The notes under the pieces are model-generated. The model worked only from the letters and a program-made list of their open reading frames with translations. It was not told where the DNA came from and ran no database searches. A program made the position numbers and the translations under genes. Below are positions 44,002-54,067 of a stretch of DNA of 64,000 nucleotides, one piece after another; the stretch's first letter is position 1, and every line of letters starts with the position of its first letter. The stretch lies in the NCBI RefSeq assembly GCF_025195085.2, contig NZ_JANAVY020000004.1:124001-188000 (forward strand), in the 5' to 3' direction. The stretch comes from Vibrio intestinalis. GTDB lineage: Bacteria; Pseudomonadota; Gammaproteobacteria; Enterobacterales; Vibrionaceae.

Positions 44002-45192
44002 TTACATCTTGCTATCGAGGTATTTACCCGTTTCTTTGTGCCCAAAATCAGGGATCATGGTAAAGAACAGTTTCACAATCTGCTCTTTATTCCAAGCTTG
44101 CTCACCTTTCATCTCAGAGATGCTGCTTTCAAACAAAGTAAGAAGCTCTTGATCATAAAGAGGTTCATTTTTGATGATGCCCAGATTTTCGAATCGAGAC
44201 ATATCCAGCTCTTCTTTATCTGTAAAAAACTCTTCGAAGTCTTTTTCACCCGTTGTATCACTTGCAGTAAACAAACATGGCCACTTGCCCTGCTCTGGAA
44301 GCGTATGTGCAAGTTGGCGTGCTTCTTCTTCTGTTTCACATAGGTAGGGCTCAAAGCCAAGTTGCTCTAGGTATTTCACCGCAATATCTGCAAACGAAAT
44401 AAGATGTAGAGCTTCACTCAGTTTCGGGAAGAAAATGTCACGGTTTTCACCAAAGATACAGGACATCAAACATAATTCCCCCGATTCTTGAGGAGTTACA
44501 AAATAACGCTTGATGTCGTTTGGAGCCACGATAGGTTGACGCTTTTGGATACGCTGGTTAAACCCATGCAGTAACGAGCCGTCAGAGAATGCCACATTTG
44601 CGAAGCGTGCCGTTGATATTGCCATTTGCTCACTTCTTCTCATCAAGAACATTTCCATAATACGCTTTGATGCCCCCATCATATTGATTGGGTTTGCGGC
44701 TTTATCTGTGGAAACACAGAAGTACTTTTTCACACCTGCATCGATCGACTGCTGGATCGTTTTGTCTGTATTAAAAACGTTTACATCGATCATTCGCATC
44801 AATGTATAGGGATCTTTTTCACTTCTAACATGCTTTAGTGCAGACAAGTTCAATACATAATCGAACTTACTATCGCCTTTAATGAATGCATCGTACTCTA
44901 AAGAACCAATATCCAAAGCAAATGTTTGGAAGTCACCATCAATATAACCAAATGAGCTACGGATATCTCGAACAAGCTCTACCATATTGTTTTCACTAAT
45001 ATCGACAACATGTAGCTTCTTAGGGTTACGTTTAAAAATTTCTTTAGTTACAGCTTGACCGATTGAACCCGCTCCGCCAAGAACCAAAAATCGTGACTCA
45101 GAAACTATACGTTTTAGATCTTCATCATGAGTACTAATGTCTGTACTAAATAGCTCTTTTTCACGACCAATTAATGGCAAAATATTACTCAT
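44002..45192 (-). CDS. legB: NDP-GlcNAc 4,6-dehydratase, LegB type
   Basis: First gene of the whole minus-strand locus, beside hldD. Soluble SDR of 396 residues with LGGAGSIGQAVTKEI, LSALKHVRSEKDP, STDKAANPINMMGASK, and a C-terminal extension. Met replaces the Tyr of YxxxK, as in other non-inverting dehydratases of this family. It makes the 4-keto-6-deoxy sugar for LegC. A Shine-Dalgarno-like AGGAAC lies upstream of the ATG. Confidence 0.93.
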   Translation of the reverse strand: MSNILPLIGREKELFSTDISTHDEDLKRIVSESRFLVLGGAGSIGQAVTKEIFKRNPKKLHVVDISENNMVELVRDIRSSFGYIDGDFQTFALDIGSLEYDAFIKGDSKFDYVLNLSALKHVRSEKDPYTLMRMIDVNVFNTDKTIQQSIDAGVKKYFCVSTDKAANPINMMGASKRIMEMFLMRRSEQMAISTARFANVAFSDGSLLHGFNQRIQKRQPIVAPNDIKRYFVTPQESGELCLMSCIFGENRDIFFPKLSEALHLISFADIAVKYLEQLGFEPYLCETEEEARQLAHTLPEQGKWPCLFTASDTTGEKDFEEFFTDKEELDMSRFENLGIIKNEPLYDQELLTLFESSISEMKGEQAWNKEQIVKLFFTMIPDFGHKETGKYLDSKM

Positions 45193-45498
45193 CTATTTTG
45201 TTCCTAGCTGCAAATACTTGTATCTCCATCTCAAACATTTAACCTGGCTGAGATAGTTTTGTACTTTTTTAGACCATTTAATTTAAGTGAGCCCTTGTAA
45301 AACCAAAAGATCACTTACTTTCAAAAATAGCTCCTTTAGGCTCAACTAAACCGATTCACTTAACGTCAGTTTATAAAGATCATAGAATGATACCTGATCA
45401 GATTTAAAATCTCTAACTTCATCTAACAGCAGATTTTCCTTGTACATACAAAATAATGGTATAATCACAAAATCATGATGACGTACAGAGAAACAACA
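45193..45498. other. Divergent regulatory region between legB and hldD
   Basis: About 280-300 AT-rich bases that must contain the promoter of the long minus-strand locus and that of hldD. No JUMPstart/ops sequence (GGCGGTAG core) is seen on either strand here. A good minus-strand promoter could not be assigned. Confidence 0.6.
45436..45465 (+). promoter_or_regulatory. Probable hldD promoter
   Basis: A perfect -10 TATAAT at 45460-45465, with a poor -35 (TTCCTT at 45436-45441, spacing 18). Transcription would start near 45472, giving a leader of about 27 nt to the preferred hldD ATG at 45499. This also argues against the upstream ATG at 45475, which would be nearly leaderless. Confidence 0.55.
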
Positions 45499-46440
45499 AT
45501 GATCATAGTAACCGGCGGCGCTGGCATGATTGGCAGCAATATTGTCAAAGCGCTAAATGAAAAAGGCATTAGCGACATCTTAGTTGTTGATAACCTTAAA
45601 AATGGCAAAAAATTTCAGAACCTTGTAGATCTAGACATCGCTGACTACATGGACCGTGATGACTTCCTAACACAAATCATGGCTGGCGATGACTTCGGTC
45701 CAATCGATGCTGTATTCCACGAAGGCGCATGCTCTGCGACGACGGAGTGGGATGGTAAGTACGTGATGCTCAACAACTATGAGTATTCAAAAGAGCTACT
45801 TCATTACTGCTTAGACCGTGAAATTCCATTCCTATATGCATCTTCTGCTGCAACCTATGGTGAAACAAACACTTTCGTCGAAGAAAAACAGTATGAAGGT
45901 GCGCTAAATGTTTACGGTTACTCTAAACAGCAGTTTGACAACTATGTTCGTCGCGTATGGCAAGATGCAGAGCAGCACGGCGAGAAACTATCTCAAGTGA
46001 CAGGTTTCCGTTATTTCAACGTATACGGTCCTCGTGAACAACATAAAGGCTCAATGGCATCTGTTGCTTTCCACCTAAACAATCAAATGAATGCGGGCGA
46101 GAACCCAAAACTTTTCGCTGGTAGCGAGACGTTCAAGCGCGATTTTGTCTATGTTGGTGATGTAGCAACAGTAAACCTGTGGTTTATGGAAAATGGTGTT
46201 TCTGGCATTTTCAACCTAGGTACAGGTAATGCAGAGTCATTTGAAGAGGTAGCTAAAGCGGTGATTGAATATCATGGTAAAGGTGAAGTGGAGACGATTC
46301 CGTTCCCTGAGCATCTCAAAGGTGCATACCAAGAGTTTACTCAAGCTGACCTGACTAAACTTCGTGCTGCTGGCTGCGACCATACATTCAAAACCGTAGC
46401 ACAAGGCGTTTCGGAGTACATGGCTATCATTAACCGATAA
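45499..46440 (+). CDS. hldD: ADP-L-glycero-D-manno-heptose 6-epimerase
   Basis: Last step in making ADP-L,D-heptose for the LPS inner core (also called gmhD or rfaD). SDR of 313 residues from the chosen start; [19 protein letters not shown] matches the E. coli start (usually GFIGSN, here GMIGSN), then [22 protein letters not shown], and [21 protein letters not shown] are diagnostic. The frame extends to an ATG at 45475 but the internal ATG at 45499, with AGAGAA upstream, fits the family. It is the usual boundary gene of Vibrio polysaccharide loci. Confidence 0.96.
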   Translation: MIIVTGGAGMIGSNIVKALNEKGISDILVVDNLKNGKKFQNLVDLDIADYMDRDDFLTQIMAGDDFGPIDAVFHEGACSATTEWDGKYVMLNNYEYSKELLHYCLDREIPFLYASSAATYGETNTFVEEKQYEGALNVYGYSKQQFDNYVRRVWQDAEQHGEKLSQVTGFRYFNVYGPREQHKGSMASVAFHLNNQMNAGENPKLFAGSETFKRDFVYVGDVATVNLWFMENGVSGIFNLGTGNAESFEEVAKAVIEYHGKGEVETIPFPEHLKGAYQEFTQADLTKLRAAGCDHTFKTVAQGVSEYMAIINR

Positions 46441-46501
46441 GCCTCTCCGTTAAGTAACAGCTAAAATAACTTATAATAAATTATCGTTTGAGGATCTTAC
46501 T

Positions 46502-47668
46502 GTGAAGATTGCAGTCGCAGGTACAGGCTATGTTGGCCTGTCGAATGCCATGTTGTTGGCGCAGAATCATCAAGTAATCGCGCTTGATATCATTGCTGAA
46601 AAAGTTGAGATGTTAAACAACAAACAATCTCCGATTGTTGATGCAGAAATTGAACACTTTCTGTCTAACAAGGAACTCAACTTCAAAGCAACCGTTGATA
46701 AACACGAAGCCTATAAAGATGCGGACTTCGTCGTGATTGCAACTCCAACTGACTATGATCCTCAAACGAACTACTTCAATACTTCCTCCGTGGAAGCAGT
46801 TATTCGTGATGTTAAAGAGTTGAACCCTTCTGCTGTTATGATCATCAAGTCAACTGTCCCTGTTGGCTATACCGAGAACATAAAGCAAGAATTAGATTGC
46901 GAAAACATCATTTTCTCTCCCGAGTTCTTACGCGAAGGCAAAGCTCTGTATGATAACCTGCACCCGTCTCGTATCATCATCGGCGAACAAAGTGAACGAG
47001 CTGAGACATTTGCAAACCTATTAGTTGAAGGTGCAGAAAAACAAGATATCGATGTACTGTTCACTAATTCAACTGAAGCGGAAGCAGTAAAACTGTTTTC
47101 TAATACTTACCTCGCTATGCGCGTTGCCTACTTCAATGAATTGGATTCATACGCTGAAGCTCATGGACTCGATAGCCGCCAAATCATCCAAGGTGTTGGT
47201 CTAGACCCTCGTATTGGTAATCATTACAACAACCCTTCATTTGGCTATGGCGGTTACTGCTTACCAAAAGATACTAAACAACTTCTGGCAAACTACGATA
47301 GTGTGCCAAATAACATTATTGGTGCCATTGTTGATGCAAACCGCACCCGTAAAGACTTCATTGCCGATAGTATTCTTAAACGCTCGCCGAAAGTAGTCGG
47401 TATTTACCGTCTTATTATGAAAGCAGGCTCGGACAATTTCCGCGCTTCTTCAATTCAAGGCATTATGAAGCGCCTGAAAGCGAAAGGCATCAAAGTTGTC
47501 GTATTTGAACCAGTGCTTGAAGAAGAACACTTTTTCCATTCTGAAGTGATCAAAGATATCGAGAAATTCAAAGCGATGTCTGACGTTATCGTATCTAATC
47601 GTATGGCAGAAGTATTAGAAGATGTAGCTGAGAAAGTTTATACTCGCGACCTATTTGGTTCAGATTAA
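46502..47668 (+). CDS. ugd: UDP-glucose 6-dehydrogenase
   Basis: Oxidises UDP-glucose to UDP-glucuronic acid with two NAD+. Protein of 388 residues: [58 protein letters not shown], and [14 protein letters not shown] with the catalytic Cys. The start is a GTG with GAGG 8 nt upstream. Its product can be converted to UDP-galacturonic acid by the epimerase-like gene at 63059, so uronic acids probably occur in the core. Confidence 0.95.
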   Translation: MKIAVAGTGYVGLSNAMLLAQNHQVIALDIIAEKVEMLNNKQSPIVDAEIEHFLSNKELNFKATVDKHEAYKDADFVVIATPTDYDPQTNYFNTSSVEAVIRDVKELNPSAVMIIKSTVPVGYTENIKQELDCENIIFSPEFLREGKALYDNLHPSRIIIGEQSERAETFANLLVEGAEKQDIDVLFTNSTEAEAVKLFSNTYLAMRVAYFNELDSYAEAHGLDSRQIIQGVGLDPRIGNHYNNPSFGYGGYCLPKDTKQLLANYDSVPNNIIGAIVDANRTRKDFIADSILKRSPKVVGIYRLIMKAGSDNFRASSIQGIMKRLKAKGIKVVVFEPVLEEEHFFHSEVIKDIEKFKAMSDVIVSNRMAEVLEDVAEKVYTRDLFGSD

Positions 47669-47677
47669 CACGACTTT

Positions 47678-48640
47678 ATGACGGCAAAACGCAACGACTT
47701 TGACCCGCAAATCTACAATCCTCAGTTCCAATGGGTGTTTTTATCACCTAAATATTGGGGTACTTGGCTAGGACTGCTGGTTGGAGTCGTTATATCTTTG
47801 CTGCCACATGCTGTTCACAAAGCGATCGCTAATTTTCTCGCACACTTCATCGTCAAAGTGAAAGGCGGTAGCGTTAAGCGTGCTCGCATTAACCTGCTAC
47901 TCTGTTTCCCAGAAAAGTCAGAAACAGAGAGAGAAGATATTCTAAAGAAGCAATTTACAGTCGCAATCTGTTACTTGCTTAACTTTCCATCAGTAACACT
48001 TCGCAGCAAAAACTGGCTAGCTCGCAACGTAGAGTTAATCGGTGATAAGCATCTTCTACAAAACACTTCGCAAAACACTATCCTGCTGGTCCCGCATACT
48101 TGGTGTATTGATATTCCAGCGATCTATCTCGCGTCTACAGGACTACCAGTGACGGGTTTTGTGAAAACTCAGAGCAATGCACTGTCTGATTGGTTAATGC
48201 ATAAACAACGTGTGCAATATGGTGGTAAGATATACGAACGCAGCCAAGGTATTAAGCCATACATCAAAGCCATTCGTGATGGTTACTTGGGCTATTATCT
48301 ACCCGACGAAGATTTAGGCGAGAAAAACAGCGTATTTGTCAATTTCTTCGGTACACAAAAAGCGACAATGGCTGGGCTCGACAAGTTCGTTCGCCTTGGC
48401 AAAGCTAGGGTTGTGCCATTATTTTCCGTAATTAATATGGAAACGGGAAAATTTGAGATCCACATTGCACCTGAAGTAACGCTGACTGGCGATGAAACGA
48501 AAGATGCTCGCACACTCAATGCATACATTGAGAACTGCGTCGGCAACCAGCCAGAACAATACATGTGGATCTTAAAGCTACTCAAGACTCAACCACCAGG
48601 CATAGAAGAGCCTTACGTCTCCGATCAATATAAGTTTTAA
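47678..48640 (+). CDS. Lipid A late acyltransferase (LpxM/LpxL family)
   Basis: Inner-membrane acyl-ACP-dependent transferase that adds a secondary acyl chain to Kdo-lipid A. Protein of 320 residues with an N-terminal membrane helix (about 30-45), catalytic HTWCID (HX4D), and the conserved LPDEDLGEKNSVFVNFFG and TMAGLDKFVRL blocks. The pattern is nearer to LpxM/MsbB (LpxN of V. cholerae) than LpxL. It is 9 bp downstream of ugd and 9 bp upstream of waaF. Confidence 0.9.
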   Translation: MTAKRNDFDPQIYNPQFQWVFLSPKYWGTWLGLLVGVVISLLPHAVHKAIANFLAHFIVKVKGGSVKRARINLLLCFPEKSETEREDILKKQFTVAICYLLNFPSVTLRSKNWLARNVELIGDKHLLQNTSQNTILLVPHTWCIDIPAIYLASTGLPVTGFVKTQSNALSDWLMHKQRVQYGGKIYERSQGIKPYIKAIRDGYLGYYLPDEDLGEKNSVFVNFFGTQKATMAGLDKFVRLGKARVVPLFSVINMETGKFEIHIAPEVTLTGDETKDARTLNAYIENCVGNQPEQYMWILKLLKTQPPGIEEPYVSDQYKF

Positions 48641-48649
48641 GGGTAACTG

Positions 48650-49690
48650 ATGAACATTCTAATTATTGGGCCATCTTGGGTTGGCGATATGGTGATGTCA
48701 CAGAGCTTGTATCGCACCCTTAAGCACTTACACCCAAACTGCCAAATTGATGTTATGGCACCAGATTGGTGTCGGGCAATTCTGTCCAAAATGCCAGAGA
48801 TTAATCAAACGATTCCTATGCCTATCGGCCATGGCTCATTGCAATTAGGCTTACGCCGTCAAATGGGTAAGCAGCTAGCAGGTCAATATGACCAAGCAAT
48901 TATACTACCTGGCTCGCTCAAATCCGCACTAATTCCTTGGTTTGCTGGCATTAAGCAGCGCACCGGCTGGCTAGGTGAAATGCGTTATGGATTACTGAAC
49001 GATTATCGCAAACTCGGCAAGCAAGCCTTTCCTCTCATGGTAGAGCGATATGTTGCACTGGCTTATGAAAAACCAAGCTCAGCCAATGAGTTGCCAAAGC
49101 CACTACTTTACCCAAAACTCAGTGTAAACAATGAAGACACCGCTACAGCTCAGCATAAATTCAATATTGATACCTCTAAGCCGACTCTCGCCATATGTCC
49201 GGGGGCGGAGTTTGGCCCAGCAAAACGTTGGCCACATTATCATTACGCAGAATTATGCAAACAGATCATCGCTCGCGGTTGGCAGGTCATTATCTTTGGT
49301 TCTGAGAAGGATCATGCTGTTGGTGAAGAGATTCGCCAACAACTTAATCAACAAAATAGTGAGCGATGCTTCAACCTTGCGGGGAAAACTTCATTGGAGC
49401 AAGCTGTAGATTTAATGGCCGGATGTCACGCAGCTGTGACGAATGATTCTGGGCTGATGCATGTTGCTGCTGCCGTTGGTCTACCTTTGGTGGCGGTTTA
49501 TGGGCCTTCATCACCAGACTTTACGCCGCCACTATCCAGTAAAGCGAAAGTAATTCGACTTATCGATGGCTACCTTAAGATCCGCAAAGGTGATGGCGAA
49601 CAAGGCTATCATCAAAGCTTGATCGATATTCAACCAGATATGGTAACTCAGGCCTTGGATGAATTATTAGCCCAAGAGGATGACGAGTGA
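48650..49690 (+). CDS. waaF: ADP-heptose--LPS heptosyltransferase II
   Basis: Adds the second heptose to the inner core. GT9 protein of 346 residues: IIGPSWVGDMVMSQSLYRTL at the N-terminus, CPGAEFGPAKRWP, and TNDSGLMHVAAAVGLPLVAVYGPSSP with PDFTPP. All are close to E. coli WaaF. A good Shine-Dalgarno (AAGGG) is upstream. It overlaps waaC by 4 bp. Confidence 0.95.
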   Translation: MNILIIGPSWVGDMVMSQSLYRTLKHLHPNCQIDVMAPDWCRAILSKMPEINQTIPMPIGHGSLQLGLRRQMGKQLAGQYDQAIILPGSLKSALIPWFAGIKQRTGWLGEMRYGLLNDYRKLGKQAFPLMVERYVALAYEKPSSANELPKPLLYPKLSVNNEDTATAQHKFNIDTSKPTLAICPGAEFGPAKRWPHYHYAELCKQIIARGWQVIIFGSEKDHAVGEEIRQQLNQQNSERCFNLAGKTSLEQAVDLMAGCHAAVTNDSGLMHVAAAVGLPLVAVYGPSSPDFTPPLSSKAKVIRLIDGYLKIRKGDGEQGYHQSLIDIQPDMVTQALDELLAQEDDE

Positions 49691-50655
49691 GAGTTCTAAT
49701 CGTTAAAACCTCCTCTATGGGGGATGTTATTCATACCCTACCAGCACTGACGGATGCGGCCAAAAACAACCCTAACATCATCTTCGATTGGGTAGTTGAA
49801 GAAGGTTTCAGTCAAATACCGAGCTGGCACCCAAACGTTGGAACAGTGATACCTGTTGCGATTAGGCGTTGGAGAAAACGGCTTTTTAGTCAACAAACTA
49901 GAAAAGAGTGGCAGACATTCAAGCAAGCAGTAACTCAACATAATTACGACCTAGTTATTGACGCTCAGGGACTCGTAAAAAGCGCATTTCTCACTCGCTA
50001 TTGTCAATCACCAGTGCATGGCTATGACAAAAGCTCCGTTCGAGAGCCATTTGCAAGCTTGTTCTATCAGCACAAACACAGCGTGTCGACCCAGTTACAC
50101 GCAGTGGAACGTATACGCCAGTTATTTGCTTTAGCTATCGGCTACTCCATTCCAAATGATAAAGGTGATTATGCTATTGCTAATCGCTTCTTAACCGACG
50201 AAAAGCGAGCAAACTATTTAGTGTTCCTCCATGCGACGACCCGAGATAGCAAGCATTGGCCAGAAACACATTGGCGAGAGGTGATTGCCAAGGTAAAAGA
50301 GCACGGTATTGAGGTTCGACTGCCTTGGGGAGCGCCTCATGAAAGAGAGCGTGCTGAAAGGCTTGCTACAGGATTTGATCACGTGACAGTTTTACCTAAG
50401 CTAACCTTAGAGCAAGTGGCTATTGAACTAGCGAATGCGAAAGCTGTTATCTCAGTTGATACAGGCCTTAGCCATCTTGCAGCTTCGTTAGATAAACCCA
50501 ACATTACGCTATACGGCCCAACTGACCCTGGCCTAATCGGTGGGTATGGACAACAGCAGCACTATCTGTGTGCATCAGATTCAAATAGCAATGACATTAA
50601 TGTCATCACTGCCGATAAAGTGATGACTAAATTAGAAGCAATGATCAAGTCGTAA
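49687..50655 (+). CDS. waaC: ADP-heptose--LPS heptosyltransferase I
   Basis: Adds the first heptose to Kdo. GT9 protein of 322 residues with VKTSSMGDVIHTLPALTDA, DWVVEEGFSQIPSWHP, DAQGLVKSA, and SVDTGLSHLAASLDKPNITLYGPTDPGLIGGYG, diagnostic of WaaC. It starts with GTG overlapping the waaF stop (GTGA), with GAGGATGA upstream. Confidence 0.96.
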   Translation: MRVLIVKTSSMGDVIHTLPALTDAAKNNPNIIFDWVVEEGFSQIPSWHPNVGTVIPVAIRRWRKRLFSQQTRKEWQTFKQAVTQHNYDLVIDAQGLVKSAFLTRYCQSPVHGYDKSSVREPFASLFYQHKHSVSTQLHAVERIRQLFALAIGYSIPNDKGDYAIANRFLTDEKRANYLVFLHATTRDSKHWPETHWREVIAKVKEHGIEVRLPWGAPHERERAERLATGFDHVTVLPKLTLEQVAIELANAKAVISVDTGLSHLAASLDKPNITLYGPTDPGLIGGYGQQQHYLCASDSNSNDINVITADKVMTKLEAMIKS

Positions 50656-50664
50656 GGTCTTTTG

Positions 50665-51783
50665 ATGATTACTCCATGGTTAGAGCAATACCTGCCAAAC
50701 CCTATTGACTGGAAAAAAATCAACCGTGTGTTAGTGGTAAAACTGCGCCACCACGGTGATGTTCTTCTAAGCTCTCCGGTTTTTCAGGCTCTTAAAAATC
50801 ACCACCCTCATCTACAAATCGATGCCTTGGTTTACCAAGATACTGCGCCGATGCTAAAAGAGCACCCAGCAATAGAACAACTATTTTGCATTGATAAGAA
50901 ATGGAAAAAGCTAGGCCCTATTAAGTCGGTTGTAAAAGAGTACTCGTTGCTGAAACAACTAAAAAAACAGCAGTATGACGTAGTAATCAACTTAACCGAG
51001 TCAAGACGTGGCGCATGGATTAAAATGTTTACTGGCGCTAAGTTTGGTATCGCTGGCAACTACAAAAATCGACAAGATAAATCTTGGAAAAAAGCGTTTC
51101 CACTTCGCTACCCTCTGCCACGTTTTGGCAATACACGCCATACTGTTGAAGTTCATTTAGATGCATTGCGTAAAGCAGGAATTCAAGTTCAACAACAAGA
51201 CAAGCCGCTAGTATTGAAACTTGATCAGCAAGACTACGAGAAATGTTATCAATTACTCGAGAGCACAACTGCTACTGATGGAAAATATATTGTTATGCAC
51301 CCAACGTCTCGTTGGTTGTTTAAAACTTGGCGTCTAGATAAGTATCGAGAATTGATTGAAAGACTACTTGAAAAAGGAGAAACGGTGGTGATCTCTGCGG
51401 CTCCTGATGAAGTAGAGATGAGCTTAGTCAACCATATTCTAGATGGCTTAGAGCACTCTAACCTAGTTCGACTGGAAGGGAAGCTATCACTTCGCTCACT
51501 CGCAGCACTGGTTGACAAGGCAAAGCTAATGATCGGTGTCGACTCCGTGCCTATGCACATTGCAGCTGCGATGAACACGCCTAGCGTTTCCTTGTTTGGC
51601 CCAAGTGGTAATATTGAATGGGCTCCTTGGAATGACAATGCCACTGTCATTACAAGTCAAACTCATACGTGTCGACCTTGCGGTTACGATGGATGTGGCT
51701 CAGGTAAAATTAGCGAGTGTCTAGCTACGATTGACGTAGATACCGTTTACAAAGCGATTCAGCAACAATTGGAAAAAGCATGA
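50665..51783 (+). CDS. GT9 heptosyltransferase, WaaQ-like
   Basis: GT9 protein of 372 residues that probably adds a further heptose (heptosyltransferase III) to the inner core: VLVVKLRHHGDVLLSSPVFQAL, MHPTSRWLFKTW and GVDSVPMHIAAAMNTPSVSLFGPSG. The RHHGDVLL form is typical of WaaQ. The ATG at 50665 (AAGG 7 nt upstream) is used in place of an adjacent TTG. Its stop overlaps the start of the next gene. Confidence 0.88.
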   Translation: MITPWLEQYLPNPIDWKKINRVLVVKLRHHGDVLLSSPVFQALKNHHPHLQIDALVYQDTAPMLKEHPAIEQLFCIDKKWKKLGPIKSVVKEYSLLKQLKKQQYDVVINLTESRRGAWIKMFTGAKFGIAGNYKNRQDKSWKKAFPLRYPLPRFGNTRHTVEVHLDALRKAGIQVQQQDKPLVLKLDQQDYEKCYQLLESTTATDGKYIVMHPTSRWLFKTWRLDKYRELIERLLEKGETVVISAAPDEVEMSLVNHILDGLEHSNLVRLEGKLSLRSLAALVDKAKLMIGVDSVPMHIAAAMNTPSVSLFGPSGNIEWAPWNDNATVITSQTHTCRPCGYDGCGSGKISECLATIDVDTVYKAIQQQLEKA

Positions 51784-52895
51784 CTAAGTTAGCTATCGTC
51801 CGTCAAAAGTATCGCCCCGATGGCGGAGCAGAAAAAATCATTGCTCGCACATTAAAGGGGTTAGAAAACTTAGACCTAGATATATCTGTGATATCCAGCA
51901 GTTGGCCTGAAGGCAATAATCAGTATAACCATATTGAAGCTAAAACATCAGGCATCACTCGTAAGGGTAAAGCAAAAAGTTTCTATCACAGTGTCCAAGA
52001 TGTTCTCAAGCAAAACACATTTGATATTGTTCAATCGCATGAACGTATCGTGGGCTGTGACATCTATCGAGCAGGCGATGGTGTGCATCGAGAATGGTTA
52101 AACATAAAAGCTAAAACAAGCAACAAAATCGCCAACCTAGCTACCAAGTATGATGGTTTTCATCAGTTTATCCTTGGTTGTGAAAAAGAAATGTTTGAAT
52201 CACAATCTCTACAAAGAGTCATTTGTATTTCAACTCTGGTGAAAGAGAACATTGCCAATCACTTTGATATTGCAGAACAAAAACTCGTTACAATAACCAA
52301 CGGAATTGACTGCTCTCGTTATCAACCGAGTGACGACAAACAAATCAGCAAGCAAGAGGTAGGGTTCAACCCCAACGACCGCATCGTTTTATACGTAGGC
52401 TCAGGGTTTGAAAGGAAAGGTGTTAGTGATCTCATCATGGCAGCTAAACTACTGCCGAAACATTATCACGTGGTTATTGTTGGTCACGATAAAAAACTAA
52501 AACACTACCAACAACAAGCAACACAAATTAAGTCAGGGGCCAAAATCACCTTTTTAGGCAAACGCAATGATGTGGCGAAACTAATGCAAGCCAGCGATCT
52601 TTTAGTTCATGCAGCTCACTACGAACCATTTGGGAACGTTGTATTAGAAGCCATGGCTTCGGGCATTGGTGTCATTACCTCAACTCAAACAGGGGCAAAA
52701 GATCTCGTTGACGTTGGAGAGAATGGTTACATTTGTGAAACCTATAGCGCAGAATCCATTGCGGACAACATCCTAAAATTTGACAATGATAGTGACGTTT
52801 TTAAACTAGGCCAAGCCGCTAGAATAAAAGCAGAGCAACAAACTATTTCGAGCATGATAACTGACATGCAGGCGCTTTATACCAGCTTGGTTTAA
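51780..52895 (+). CDS. WaaG-like GT4 core glycosyltransferase
   Basis: Retaining GT-B enzyme of 371 residues predicted to add the first outer-core hexose to heptose. Features of WaaG: RQKYRPDGGAEKIIART near the N-terminus, DVVQSHERI-like and CDIYRAGDGVHREWL, and the donor site AAHYEPFGNVVLEAMASGIGVITS. It starts with ATGA overlap on the WaaQ-like gene. Donor (glucose or other) is not fixed by sequence. Confidence 0.87.
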   Translation: MTKLAIVRQKYRPDGGAEKIIARTLKGLENLDLDISVISSSWPEGNNQYNHIEAKTSGITRKGKAKSFYHSVQDVLKQNTFDIVQSHERIVGCDIYRAGDGVHREWLNIKAKTSNKIANLATKYDGFHQFILGCEKEMFESQSLQRVICISTLVKENIANHFDIAEQKLVTITNGIDCSRYQPSDDKQISKQEVGFNPNDRIVLYVGSGFERKGVSDLIMAAKLLPKHYHVVIVGHDKKLKHYQQQATQIKSGAKITFLGKRNDVAKLMQASDLLVHAAHYEPFGNVVLEAMASGIGVITSTQTGAKDLVDVGENGYICETYSAESIADNILKFDNDSDVFKLGQAARIKAEQQTISSMITDMQALYTSLV

Positions 52896-52963
52896 AGCTT
52901 GATTCCTTCTGGCCATTACTACTAGCAGATAGAAATGCCACAACAGCAGACACTAAAACAATT

Positions 52964-54064
52964 ATGACTAAATCGCTGAAAATTCTTCATACAGAGTCCT
53001 CCTGTGGATGGGGTGGTCAAGAAATTCGAACACTTACCGAGTCCCAAGGAATGATTGCTCGTGGTCATTCTGTGGTTATTGCTTGCCCAAGCGATTCAAA
53101 CATCTATCGTGAAGCGAAGCTACGTGGTATTGAAACGGTTTCTCTGCCTATCAATCGTAAAAACTTAACTGGCCTATTGGCTATGAATAAGTTCTTAAAG
53201 CAAAACAAATTTGATGTGGTCAATACGCATAGCTCGACAGATAGCTGGTTGGTTTCCTTATCTTTAGCGTTTAAGAGCAAGCGCCCAGGAATCGTTCGAA
53301 CTCGACATTTATCAACAACAGTTCACAACAAAGCCGCAACATTATGGCTGTACAAAAAGGGCAATGACTTTTTAGTCACTACCGGTGAAAAGCTGCGTGA
53401 AACCCTTCATCGTGATAACGGCATTTCATTAGACAAAATGCAATCTATCCCAACCGGTATTGATGAGCAGCGCTTCGTTCCAACTGAAGATAAATTAGCT
53501 GCAAAACAAAACCTTAATTTGCCAACCGATAAGAAAATTGTCGGTATACTCGCAACAATTCGAACTTGGAAGGGCCATGAGTATTTGGTCGAGGCTCTGA
53601 GTTCACTTCAACGTGACGATTACCACCTTTTAGTCGTTGGTGATGGCCCAAACAGAGCAAATGTAGAAAGCAAAATAGCAGCGCTAAATATGAACAATAA
53701 GGTGACACTAGTCGGTAACCAAGATGATGTTGTGCCTTACCTACAAAGCATGGATCTATTCTGCTTGCCATCTTATGGTAACGAAGGAGTGCCTCAAGGC
53801 ATCATGCAAGCCATGCTATGTAAACAACCAATCATCTCAACCGATGTTGGCAGTATTAGCGAAGTTCTTCATCATGAGAAAAATGGCTTACGTGTAAACA
53901 CCAAAGACAGTCAAGACTTAGCCAAAGCCATCGGCATCTTACTTGATGATGATTCACTACGCGCTCAATTTGCTGAACAAAGCTACGCCATCGCATCAGA
54001 AAACTGCACCATGACAAAAATGGTCGATGAAATGGAAAGCATTTTCCAACGCGTTCGCAGATAG
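52964..54064 (+). CDS. GT4-family core glycosyltransferase
   Basis: GT-B protein of 366 residues: ESSCGWGGQEIRTLTESQGM at the N-terminus, HSSTDSWLVSL, and donor-site PSYGNEGVPQGIMQAMLCKQPIISTDVG. It resembles WaaG-like and Vibrio core transferases, but the sugar is unknown. It follows a 68-bp gap and precedes the GT9 gene by 3 bp. Confidence 0.87.
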   Translation: MTKSLKILHTESSCGWGGQEIRTLTESQGMIARGHSVVIACPSDSNIYREAKLRGIETVSLPINRKNLTGLLAMNKFLKQNKFDVVNTHSSTDSWLVSLSLAFKSKRPGIVRTRHLSTTVHNKAATLWLYKKGNDFLVTTGEKLRETLHRDNGISLDKMQSIPTGIDEQRFVPTEDKLAAKQNLNLPTDKKIVGILATIRTWKGHEYLVEALSSLQRDDYHLLVVGDGPNRANVESKIAALNMNNKVTLVGNQDDVVPYLQSMDLFCLPSYGNEGVPQGIMQAMLCKQPIISTDVGSISEVLHHEKNGLRVNTKDSQDLAKAIGILLDDDSLRAQFAEQSYAIASENCTMTKMVDEMESIFQRVRR

Positions 54065-54067
54065 TTT

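Noticed and set aside
47864..47875. Sequence GGCGGTAGCGTT matching the ops core on the plus strand
   Set aside because: It lies inside the lpxM-like coding region (encoding Gly-Gly-Ser-Val) and not in a leader; most likely chance, though RfaH recruitment there is not strictly excluded.
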